A DNA stretch of 6,215 bases from NCBI GenBank assembly GCA_021806765.1, contig JAJZQR010000320.1, positions 1-6,215 of the forward strand, given 5' to 3'. The notes beneath the pieces were generated by a model that was given only the letters and a program-made list of their open reading frames with translations, searched no databases and had not been told where the DNA came from. The DNA is from Chloroflexota bacterium. Its GTDB lineage: Bacteria > Chloroflexota > UBA6077. Below are positions 1 through 6,163 of the stretch, piece after piece (within the stretch, counting starts at the first letter, position 1; the number at the start of each line of letters is the position of its first letter). The position numbers and the translations under genes were made by a program.

Positions 1-1566
1 TTCCACGGCTTGACGCACTCCAGGGATGGCCCCCTGGATCATGTCTCTCGTCCGGTCCGACTCCGCAAAGATCTGCAGCGTCAGCACCCCGTCGCTCAGT
101 CCCAGCCGCAGGTCCAGATATCCAAGGGAGGCAGGCTTCAGCTGAACCCGGAGGCTACTGTTCGTCGGAAGGCTCAGCTTGGCGGCGTGAGACAGCAGTT
201 GGTCGAAAAGGCTACCCTGGGAATTCTGGGTGCTCTCACTTCGCCCCGTCTCCCTGGATGCAACCACGTTGCTGCTGCTGGCTTCCCCAGCCTTCATGCC
301 CGAAACCGAAGCCGCCTGCGCGTCGCCGCGGTCCTTGCTCTCCACGGAAGCCGGTCCGCCAGACTGTTCGCCCTTGGCCTCGGATGTCATCGACCTGGAC
401 GGAGGAGACATGGCAGGATTGACACTCGAACCCTTTGAAGCACCCTCCTGCCCCGAGCCCCGCTTTTCGGCATCACCTTCCCCTTCTCCACGAGAGGAAG
501 TCCTGCCTCCAGCGTTGGTGGCGTTGGATGCCCCGGTTCCTCTGTCTGCCAGGGCAGCCGGGGACTCGACTGCGTCGCCATTGGCCGATGTCGTTCCAGT
601 GGCGCCCCTAGCCGCTGCCGTGGCAGCTACAAGGTTTCCGGACTTCTGTCCAGGCCCCTCAGAGCCAGCAGGGGCATCCTTCGCGACCGATGTCTCTACC
701 TCCTGTGCCACTGTATCCTTGCCCGCACCGTCCCGGGCCGGTACTCCTCCTGCCCGCGGAGTCGCTTCCTTCGAGTCCATTTCTGCGGGACTCGCCACAG
801 CTACAGCATCACCTCCGGTCCCTGTGCCCGGTGCCGTCGTTCCCGGCCCGCCGGCCGGTACAGAAGTCGCCGCCCCGGCAGAGGACTGGCCCTGGCTCGC
901 CTGGGTCGTGGCAACCCCATAGGGGCTCGCCACGCCGTTCTCAGCCCCTTCCCCGATGGTCGCAGTCTCAACCATCGAAGCGGCTTGCGCACCGCCACTC
1001 TGGGCAGCAGGCCCCGCCATTCGCAAGGAGTCCGAGGAAGTACCCCTCGAAGCTGAGCCATCGCCAACCGCACCCTGGCCCTGGCCCGTACGAGGCGAGT
1101 CCGCGACGGTGTCTGCTACGGAGGCCATGACCAATGGTGCCGAGCTGCTCTCCGGTAGCGCGCTACCGGCTGGTTGGGTGGCCCCCACCCCGCCCGCCTG
1201 GACACCGCCAACTGCCGAGATCGGCGCCGGATCCTGGGTGTCCGGCACACCGTCAGTCACCACCTTGACCTGGGCGACCAACCCCGCCAGGAGTGGTACC
1301 ATCATGGCTGCGACGTTGCCGGCGACCGGGTCCTCCGTTTGGTCCGCAGAATCGCTGCTCGACTCGTCAGAAGTCGAGCGGGAGGACGTAACATGATTTC
1401 CCGGGTCTTCCTTGGGTGTCCTGCTGTCCGCAGCCTGAGGCCGATCCGATACTTCTCCAAGAACAGAGCTGAAACTGGGCCCCGTTCCCTTTGCGGAGGT
1501 GGCAGGAGAGCCTGAGAACCCCGCGGTCGCCGCGACCTCAGGAGAACCGGTCGTTGCTACCTCCAA
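1..1566 (-). CDS. fliK: Flagellar hook-length control protein FliK (3' end outside window)
   Basis: FliK is the secreted ruler that measures hook length and switches the export gate from rod/hook to filament substrates through FlhB. The frame is open from TTG (1566-1564) to the window edge: 522 codons, no stop. The identifying part is the start of the C-terminal domain (Flg_hook family): LRVQLKPASLGYLDLRLGLS at 472-491, followed by DGVLTLQIFAESDRTRDM; roughly another 50-100 residues probably lie outside. Residues 1-450 are low-complexity, rich in Ala, Gly, Ser, Thr and Pro, with no Cys or Trp and almost no Tyr, typical of an unfolded type III substrate. One hydrophobic patch (MMVPLLAGLVAQVKVV) lies at 88-103. 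The TTG has AAGGGGGT 7 nt upstream, and no other ATG, GTG or TTG occurs in frame between it and the upstream stop at 1602-1600. Already longer than most FliK proteins. Confidence 0.93.
   Translation of the reverse strand, partial: MEVATTGSPEVAATAGFSGSPATSAKGTGPSFSSVLGEVSDRPQAADSRTPKEDPGNHVTSSRSTSDESSSDSADQTEDPVAGNVAAMMVPLLAGLVAQVKVVTDGVPDTQDPAPISAVGGVQAGGVGATQPAGSALPESSSAPLVMASVADTVADSPRTGQGQGAVGDGSASRGTSSDSLRMAGPAAQSGGAQAASMVETATIGEGAENGVASPYGVATTQASQGQSSAGAATSVPAGGPGTTAPGTGTGGDAVAVASPAEMDSKEATPRAGGVPARDGAGKDTVAQEVETSVAKDAPAGSEGPGQKSGNLVAATAAARGATGTTSANGDAVESPAALADRGTGASNATNAGGRTSSRGEGEGDAEKRGSGQEGASKGSSVNPAMSPPSRSMTSEAKGEQSGGPASVESKDRGDAQAASVSGMKAGEASSSNVVASRETGRSESTQNSQGSLFDQLLSHAAKLSLPTNSSLRVQLKPASLGYLDLRLGLSDGVLTLQIFAESDRTRDMIQGAIPGVRQAVE
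1152..1169. repeat. Perfect 18-bp palindrome inside fliK
   Basis: CCGGTAGCG is followed directly by its reverse complement CGCTACCGG, with no spacer; the symmetry ends at 1151/1170. It lies in the low-complexity part of fliK, where it encodes GSALP and neighbouring residues. No function is evident; it could be a protein-binding site or simply chance in GC-rich sequence. Confidence 0.9.
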
Positions 1567-1573
1567 GTGGCTT

Positions 1574-1581
1574 ACCCCCTT
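1574..1581 (-). promoter_or_regulatory. Ribosome binding site deciding the TTG start of fliK
   Basis: AAGGGGGT (read on the minus strand) is close to the AAGGAGGT consensus and ends 7 nt before TTG 1566. It supports the TTG start, since there is no ATG or GTG nearby in frame. It lies in the 20-nt gap after the flgB stop. Confidence 0.75.
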
Positions 1582-1586
1582 TCTTC

Positions 1587-1994
1587 CTAGCGTCTGCCGT
1601 CACTAACGGCCATGCGCATAATGGCCAACCGCCCCGCCATCAACTGACTGACGGCGTCGAACTGAATGCTGGTTTCCGCCAGTCTTGACATCTCCGCATC
1701 CACATCCACTCCATTGCGATCGGTGCGAAACACCACAGGTTGTTGCTTGCTCAGGGCTTGCTCCATGACCGGGGAACTGCCGACATGACCGGGGTCGGTC
1801 ACCACCATCCGAAGGTCCCCCTCCTTTCTGATCTCCCGATCCAGCACTTGCTCGAAGGGGATATCCATGGCTCGATAACCCGGAGTGTCCACATTAGCCA
1901 AGTTGTTCGCGATCAACTGCTGCCGCTTGACCAGCCCCGAGAGGCTCTCCTGGAGCAGCTGGCCGGGCCCATCAAGCAATGGTCCTTGTGGCAC
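1587..1994 (-). CDS. flgB: Flagellar basal-body rod protein FlgB
   Basis: FlgB is the proximal rod subunit, exported through the flagellar apparatus and assembled above FliE and the MS ring. Counting from GTG 1994, the 135-residue product has the rod-protein signature RQQLIANNLANVDTPGYRA (24-42). Its C-terminal helix, ending FDAVSQLMAGRLAIMRMAV, mediates axial polymerisation. NVDTPGY and the preceding LLQESLSGLVKRQ fit FlgB rather than FlgC, FlgF or FlgG. Length is normal. The start is uncertain: GTG 1994 has GGAGG 5 nt upstream; GTG 2000 lies inside that ribosome site; TTG 1979 would give the family-like N-terminus MLDGPGQLLQ, but no ribosome site is well spaced for it. All options overlap the transglycosylase gene (23, 29 or 8 nt), suggesting coupled translation. 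FlgC, normally the neighbour, is absent; fliK follows after 20 nt. Confidence 0.95.
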   Translation of the reverse strand: MPQGPLLDGPGQLLQESLSGLVKRQQLIANNLANVDTPGYRAMDIPFEQVLDREIRKEGDLRMVVTDPGHVGSSPVMEQALSKQQPVVFRTDRNGVDVDAEMSRLAETSIQFDAVSQLMAGRLAIMRMAVSDGRR

Positions 1995-2595
1995 CCTCAC
2001 CTCCCCCGGATGATCCCATCGCCGCAGTCGATTGGTTCCGGCTCTGCAGCGAAAGCACCCTCTCCACGTACTTCCTGGTTTCCTGGTACGGAGGGACTCC
2101 CCCGTACTTCTCTACTGCCCCAGGGCCGGCGTTGTATGCCGCCAGCGCCAGGGGAACGGAGCCGAATCGGTCCAGTAAAGAGCGAAGGAACTTCGTCCCA
2201 CCCGTCACGTTCGAGGCGGGATCAAAAGGGTCTCTCACCCCCAGCGATCTGGCTGTTCCGTCCATCAACTGCATTAGCCCTTTCGCGCCAGCGTGGGAAA
2301 CCGCCTGCGGATTGAACCCCGACTCCGCCTCTACCACTGCTTTCACCAACTGTTCGTCCACCCCCTCTTGGCGGGCGGCGGACCGAATCATCTGATCGAA
2401 GCTGGCGCTCTGCGCCCCAGGAGCTGGCGGCCGAGTAGGTAGTCCTTCTCGCCACACCGCCTGGCGGCCTCGCAATTGGCCACGGGATATCCCGGGTCGA
2501 AGGGAACTGCTCTGCCCGAGGGCGGAGATGGCCTTGTGCCTGCCCACGATCCCCACGGCTATCGGCAACTGTCCACCTGCTCGGCTATCTGACAT
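1972..2595 (-). CDS. Lytic transglycosylase (SLT domain), probable flagellar peptidoglycan hydrolase
   Basis: A 207-residue protein with a C-terminal transglycosylase SLT domain (about 64-185). Enzymes of this family cleave the MurNAc-GlcNAc bond of peptidoglycan to give 1,6-anhydroMurNAc ends. Visible family motifs are VVEAESGFNP (87-96) with the catalytic Glu at 91 followed by Ser 92, GAKGLMQLM (103-111), AYNAGPGAV (153-161) and a conserved Tyr in RKYVERVL (175-182). The first ~60 residues are basic, Gly/Pro-rich and without a clear signal peptide or membrane segment; the tail from about 185 is Ser/Gly/Thr-rich. The ATG overlaps the fliJ stop by 11 nt and has AGGGGG 6 nt upstream; the 3' end overlaps flgB. 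Position next to the rod gene suggests it opens the wall for the rod, as FlgJ or SltF do elsewhere. The fold is certain; the flagellar role and export route are inferred. Confidence 0.93.
   Translation of the reverse strand: MSDSRAGGQLPIAVGIVGRHKAISALGQSSSLRPGISRGQLRGRQAVWREGLPTRPPAPGAQSASFDQMIRSAARQEGVDEQLVKAVVEAESGFNPQAVSHAGAKGLMQLMDGTARSLGVRDPFDPASNVTGGTKFLRSLLDRFGSVPLALAAYNAGPGAVEKYGGVPPYQETRKYVERVLSLQSRNQSTAAMGSSGGGEGATRTIA
1998..2006 (-). promoter_or_regulatory. Ribosome binding site for flgB, inside the transglycosylase gene
   Basis: GGGGAGGTG on the minus strand is a near-consensus Shine-Dalgarno sequence within the last codons of the transglycosylase gene. It places GTG 1994 at a workable spacing (5 nt after GGAGG) and makes GTG 2000, which is part of the motif itself, an unlikely start. 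Confidence 0.65.
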
Positions 2596-3061
2596 GGGAA
2601 ACCCCCTGTTCCTCTTGCTGCCGTCGTACGTGTCGGGTAGTAGCTACCTCTTCCGCGTCTTTCAGCTCCTTCCGGACCTCCTCCTTCGCAAAGGACAGCA
2701 GTAGAGTCTCTCTCAACCTCTCCAGGGCCTTCTTCTCGCGTGAAGCGTGCAACACGGCCTCGCGATCCTCGGCCGTTCGCTGAGCCAACCTGTCCACCAG
2801 CGCCACCTCGTCGTCCAGCTTTCGCTCCAGCACCGCCAGGTAGCTGCTTTCCAGGTTCAGCCTGTCCATGTCCAGATGTCCCTTTCCCTGGTACTTGGCC
2901 AGCCGCTCGGCCTGGCTACTCATTTCGGCCTGGATCGCTTCCACCCGATCGGTCGCTTCCTCCAGAGCCCGCTGGGACTCGGCCAGTTGCACCTGGAGTG
3001 TCTGTTCCCGGTGCCGGCGCAGGGCTAGCAGCGGCTCCATGCGAAAGTGAAAGCCTCTCAA
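2585..3061 (-). CDS. fliJ: Flagellar export protein FliJ
   Basis: FliJ is a small antiparallel coiled-coil protein that inserts into the FliI hexamer like the gamma subunit of F1, links it to FlhA, and acts as an escort for export chaperones. The 158-residue product starts FHFRMEPLLALRRHREQ, matching the typical FliJ opening (K/R-F-x-F-R-L-E-P-L-L). It continues as an almost uninterrupted charged helix rich in Glu, Arg, Leu and Ala to about residue 140, with a turn-like region around 56-65 (KYQGKGHLDM). A basic tail, HVRRQQEEQ, follows. Length is normal (about 140-160). The start is TTG, 15 nt after the fliI stop, with GGTGG at 3068-3072 placed 6 nt upstream; an internal ATG at residue 8 would cut off the conserved N-terminus. 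Sequence conservation in this family is low, so the call leans on the N-terminal motif, helix pattern and position. Confidence 0.93.
   Translation of the reverse strand: MRGFHFRMEPLLALRRHREQTLQVQLAESQRALEEATDRVEAIQAEMSSQAERLAKYQGKGHLDMDRLNLESSYLAVLERKLDDEVALVDRLAQRTAEDREAVLHASREKKALERLRETLLLSFAKEEVRKELKDAEEVATTRHVRRQQEEQGVSHVR
2602..2607 (-). promoter_or_regulatory. Ribosome binding site of the transglycosylase gene
   Basis: AGGGGG on the minus strand lies 6 nt before the ATG at 2595, within the end of fliJ. It supports this ATG and therefore a product whose N-terminus has no recognisable secretion signal. Confidence 0.65.
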
Positions 3062-3076
3062 CTGCTGCCACCAATC

Positions 3077-4441
3077 CTAAGGAACGATGTAGGCCCCGGA
3101 GGCCCGCAGACTGCCGGCGATGGTCTCCAGGGCGGCCTGGGTATCCTTGAAGGGTGATGGCTCCTCAGGACGCTGACGCAGGAAGGCATCTATCTGAGGC
3201 ATAGCGTCTATCGCCGCATCAATCCTGGGATTGCTCCCACGCATGTAGGCCCCAATGTTGATGAGGTCCTTGGCCTCCTGATAGGTAGCCATCGCCTCTC
3301 GCAGCAGACCTGCGCGCCGTTGGTGCTCGACGGAGGTTACGGAGGACATCAGCCGGCTGGTGCTGTTCAACACGTCTATGGCAGGATAGCGGTTAGCTGC
3401 CACCAACTCCCTCGACAACACGATGTGCCCATCCAGAATGCTGCGCACCGTGTCGGTGATCGGCTCCGTGAGATCGTCAGCCTCGACCAGCACCGTGTAG
3501 AAGGCGGTGATGGTTCCTCGGTCGGAGGTGCCGGTTCGCTCCATCAATCTGGGCAGAAGGGCAAACACGGAGGGGGTGTACCCACGCACCGTCGGCGGTT
3601 CCCCCGCTGCCAGCCCTATCTCTCGCTGAGCCATGGCGAACCGGGTTACCGAGTCCATCAGCATTGCCACCTGAAGCCCCTGGTCCCGGAAATACTCGGC
3701 GATGACGGTCGCCACCCACGCCCCTTTCACTCTCATCAAGGCCGATTGGTCGGAGGTGGAGACCACCACCACCGACCGCGCCAGCCCCTCGGGCCCCAGG
3801 TCTCGCTCGATGAAGTCCTGAACCTCGCGACCCCGCTCACCGATCAGCGCGATGACGTTCACGTCGGCCCTGGAGCTTCGAGCTATCATGCCCAGCAAGG
3901 TGCTCTTGCCAACACCGCTTCCAGCGAAGATACCGACGCGCTGCCCTTTGCCACAGGTCAAGAGGCTGTCGATAGCCTTGACACCCGTGGGGAGCGGTTC
4001 CACGATCCTGGACCGCGCCATCACGTCGGGAGAGCTGTTGGTGAGGGGGTAGAACAGCATGGAGTCCACCGGGCCCTTGTGGTCGAGGGGCCGGCCCAAT
4101 CCATCGATCACCCGTCCCAACAGCTCTTTCCCCACCTGGACGGTGAAGACCCGCCCCCGGGGCACCACGTTGCTTCCCTGACGCACTCCTCCCAGGTCAG
4201 CCAGCGGCATCAACAGCAGCCGTCCATCGCGAAAACCGATCACCTCGGCGGAAACCGGCATCTGCCCCTTCTCGGGGTAGATGAAGCAGATCTCGCCGAT
4301 GCGCGAGTTGAGGCCTTCAACCTCTACGGTCAGTCCTACCACCTGGGCCACCCGACCTCGACAGGAAACGGGATCGATCTGCTGCAACAGGCGGCGGTAT
4401 CGTTCCAGTAGTCGGAACTCCTGAGCCGCGACCGCGTTCAT
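3077..4441 (-). CDS. fliI: Flagellum-specific export ATPase FliI
   Basis: FliI is the hexameric ATPase at the cytoplasmic face of the flagellar type III export apparatus, related to the F1 beta subunit; it helps release and unfold substrates for export. The 454-residue product is full length. After an N-terminal beta-barrel domain (about 25-95), the nucleotide-binding domain has Walker A AGSGVGKS at 173-180, GERGREV at 201-207 with the likely catalytic Glu at 206, and a Walker B strand ending at D263 (VAMLMDSVTRFA). The ATPase alpha/beta signature PAIDVLNSTS is at 353-362. All catalytic elements appear intact. The ATG start overlaps the fliH stop by 4 nt (ATGA) and follows a G-rich ribosome site at 4445-4452. 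FliH upstream and FliJ downstream are its direct partners. The type III secretion paralogue SctN is excluded by context. Confidence 0.98.
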   Translation of the reverse strand: MNAVAAQEFRLLERYRRLLQQIDPVSCRGRVAQVVGLTVEVEGLNSRIGEICFIYPEKGQMPVSAEVIGFRDGRLLLMPLADLGGVRQGSNVVPRGRVFTVQVGKELLGRVIDGLGRPLDHKGPVDSMLFYPLTNSSPDVMARSRIVEPLPTGVKAIDSLLTCGKGQRVGIFAGSGVGKSTLLGMIARSSRADVNVIALIGERGREVQDFIERDLGPEGLARSVVVVSTSDQSALMRVKGAWVATVIAEYFRDQGLQVAMLMDSVTRFAMAQREIGLAAGEPPTVRGYTPSVFALLPRLMERTGTSDRGTITAFYTVLVEADDLTEPITDTVRSILDGHIVLSRELVAANRYPAIDVLNSTSRLMSSVTSVEHQRRAGLLREAMATYQEAKDLINIGAYMRGSNPRIDAAIDAMPQIDAFLRQRPEEPSPFKDTQAALETIAGSLRASGAYIVP

Positions 4442-5151
4442 TGGCCCCCCTCAAAGGCGGAGACGATCTCCGAAAGCTGCGCCTCGATCCGACTATCCAC
4501 GAGACCGCTCTTGGTCTCGATGATGCAGCCTCCCCTCTCCATCCCGTCGTCGGCAACGATCTCCCAGTTGGAACCGAATGCCACGGCACCCCTCAGCTCT
4601 GACCACTTCTCTCGCACGAGATCGGCATCCTCAGGATGAACGAGGATCCGCACGGAATCGGTGGAACCCACCTTCTCGAGGGCCGATTCCACCATGGTTA
4701 GCACCAGAGAGGGGTCGGAGACCACCTCTCGACGGAGCACCTTGGAGGCGATTTCCAGGGCAAGGGTTGCCAGCTCCTGCTCAGCGGAGCGAACCATAGA
4801 CTCCCTGTCGACCACGGCTCTCTTCGCCAGCTCCGCCAGGCGTTCCAGGTAGCCCCGGCTCTGCTCCTCGGCGATCCTGAGGCCCTCCGCATGCCCGTCG
4901 GCATATCCACGAGCCATGGCTTCCCGAGTGATCTCTGTGGCCCGCTCTTCGGCATCGGCCACGATCTTCTCGGCCTGAGCTGCAGCTGATGCATCCAGTT
5001 CCGCAGCCCTGGCCATCGACGTCTCGGACTCAGGGGAAAGGCCCTCCATCAACTCACCCTGAAAACGGGCTGGGGCGAAGTCTCCGGCCCGCCTGTCCTT
5101 GACCAGCACAGGCTCATCTTTGTATTCAGCGCTTTTCAAGATCTTAGGCAA
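4438..5151 (-). CDS. fliH: Flagellar export stator protein FliH
   Basis: FliH forms the peripheral stalk of the flagellar type III export ATPase; its dimer binds FliI and tethers it to the C-ring and export gate. The chosen TTG start (5151-5149) gives 237 residues beginning MPKILKSAEYKDEP, like the short basic N-termini of other FliH proteins. A GGAGG lies 9 nt upstream. A longer open frame begins at TTG 5181 and would give 247 residues, but its first ten are an unlikely basic stretch inside the fliG end. A long charged Ala/Glu-rich helical region (about 45-130) contains a GxxxGxxxG repeat at residues 82, 86 and 90, characteristic of FliH. The C-terminal domain (about 150-235) resembles the FliH/V-ATPase E-subunit fold, with VRILVHPEDADLV and a GGCIIET segment. 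Its stop overlaps the fliI start as ATGA. Confidence 0.93.
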   Translation of the reverse strand: MPKILKSAEYKDEPVLVKDRRAGDFAPARFQGELMEGLSPESETSMARAAELDASAAAQAEKIVADAEERATEITREAMARGYADGHAEGLRIAEEQSRGYLERLAELAKRAVVDRESMVRSAEQELATLALEIASKVLRREVVSDPSLVLTMVESALEKVGSTDSVRILVHPEDADLVREKWSELRGAVAFGSNWEIVADDGMERGGCIIETKSGLVDSRIEAQLSEIVSAFEGGQ

Positions 5152-6163
5152 CGACCTCGTCCTCCGAGCCGCCGCGGGCAATCACTATCTCTTCGGCATC
5201 GTCCAGGCGACGCACGACACTCACGATGCGCTGTTGCGCGTCCTCTACCGTCCGCAACCGCACGGGCCCACCGACGTCCATGTCCTCACGCAGCATTTGG
5301 GCGGCGCGAGCCGACATGTTCTTGAAGATCTTCCCTTTCACCTCCTCGCTGGCGCCCCGCAGGGCCAGGGCGAGATCCTTGGTATCCACCTCGCGCATCA
5401 CCCGCTGAATGGAACGGTCATCTAGCTTGACGATGTCCTCGAAGACGAACATCTGCTTTCGGACTTCCTCCGCCAGCGCCGGGTCGGACTCCTCCAGCGA
5501 CTGCATGATGATCTTCTCGGTCGCCCGGTTGACCTGCGTCAGCACCTTCACCAGGAACTCCACACCACCGACGGTGGAGTAGTCTTGATTCAGTACCGAG
5601 GACAGTCTCTTCTTCAGGGTCGACTCCACCTGGTCGATGGCTTCGGGTGTGGTCCGCTCCATGGTCGCTATGCGAAGAGCTACATCCGCCTGCAGTTCTC
5701 GGTCGAGCCGCGCCAGAATTGAGGCCGCCAGCACAGGGTGCAGGTGGGAGATCACCAGCGCGATGGTCTGAGGCCGCTCTTCCTGAATGAACCCAACCAG
5801 CTGGGCAGGATCGGCCATCCGGACGAAATCGAAGGGCTCGTTTCTCCACCCGGACGCCAGCCTGTCGACGATTTCATTCGCCCGCTGCTGCCCCAGAGCA
5901 TGGGTCAGGACCTCCTTGGCGTACTCCACACCGCCACTGGAGATGTAACCCTGAGCCTGGGCAAGTTCCAGGCACTCACCCAGCACCTCTGTCCTGACTT
6001 CGTGGGCGATCCGCTCCATGCTGAAGATCTCGACGGTCACCCGATCGATGTCGGTTTCCTTGAGCTGCTTCAGCACCTCACCGGAAAGATCAGTGCCCAG
6101 GGCAATCAGCAGGGCAGCCGCTTTCTGCCGCCCGCTCAGTCTTCGCATACCTGGAGGAGCCAT
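5144..6163 (-). CDS. fliG: Flagellar motor switch protein FliG
   Basis: FliG is the cytoplasmic rotor protein that sits on the MS ring, binds FliM, and meets the MotA stator to generate torque and switch direction. The 339-residue product has the usual family length and three-part layout. The N-terminal FliF-binding domain (about 1-100) opens with LSGRQKAAALLIALG at 9-23. The middle armadillo domain carries ERPQT at 129-133, the counterpart of the family EHPQ motif. A Gly-Gly hinge lies at 199-200 and the MFVF motif at 238-241. The C-terminal torque domain has charged residues in the expected places: R269, R286, E293, D294 and R302. The ATG start directly follows the fliF stop; a second ATG at residue 6 is possible but has no better ribosome site. 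Translation is probably coupled to fliF. The 3' end overlaps the chosen fliH start by 8 nt. Confidence 0.97.
   Translation of the reverse strand: MAPPGMRRLSGRQKAAALLIALGTDLSGEVLKQLKETDIDRVTVEIFSMERIAHEVRTEVLGECLELAQAQGYISSGGVEYAKEVLTHALGQQRANEIVDRLASGWRNEPFDFVRMADPAQLVGFIQEERPQTIALVISHLHPVLAASILARLDRELQADVALRIATMERTTPEAIDQVESTLKKRLSSVLNQDYSTVGGVEFLVKVLTQVNRATEKIIMQSLEESDPALAEEVRKQMFVFEDIVKLDDRSIQRVMREVDTKDLALALRGASEEVKGKIFKNMSARAAQMLREDMDVGGPVRLRTVEDAQQRIVSVVRRLDDAEEIVIARGGSEDEVVA
5161..5165 (-). promoter_or_regulatory. Ribosome binding site deciding the TTG start of fliH
   Basis: GGAGG on the minus strand, within the last codons of fliG, lies 9 nt before TTG 5151. It favours this start over the longer frame beginning at TTG 5181, which lies upstream of the motif. 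Confidence 0.55.

Noticed and set aside
387..1073. Short minus-strand frames at 387-581 and 801-1073
   Set aside because: They are out-of-frame readings inside fliK with no domain similarity and no convincing ribosome site.
1357..1379. Hairpin with an 8-bp perfect stem (GCTCGACT/AGTCGAGC) and 7-nt loop
   Set aside because: It lies in mid-fliK and is not followed by a T-run on the minus strand, so it is not a convincing intrinsic terminator; an 8-bp stem is not unusual in this composition.
230..1396. Open plus-strand frames of 146-230 codons (for example 230-922, 690-1130 and 956-1396)
   Set aside because: They lie opposite fliK and are Pro/Ala/Ser-rich reflections of its low-complexity codons. 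The minus-strand frame continues without a stop through the whole region and ends in a clear FliK domain.
1740..2395. Plus-strand frames at 1740-2315 and 1979-2395
   Set aside because: They are antisense to flgB and the transglycosylase gene, both of which have clear family motifs on the other strand.
3320..4411. A 363-codon open frame on the plus strand opposite fliI
   Set aside because: It is wholly antisense to an intact, motif-complete fliI. Its translation is His/Gly/Arg/Gln-rich with no recognisable domain, as expected for a shadow frame in GC-rich coding DNA.
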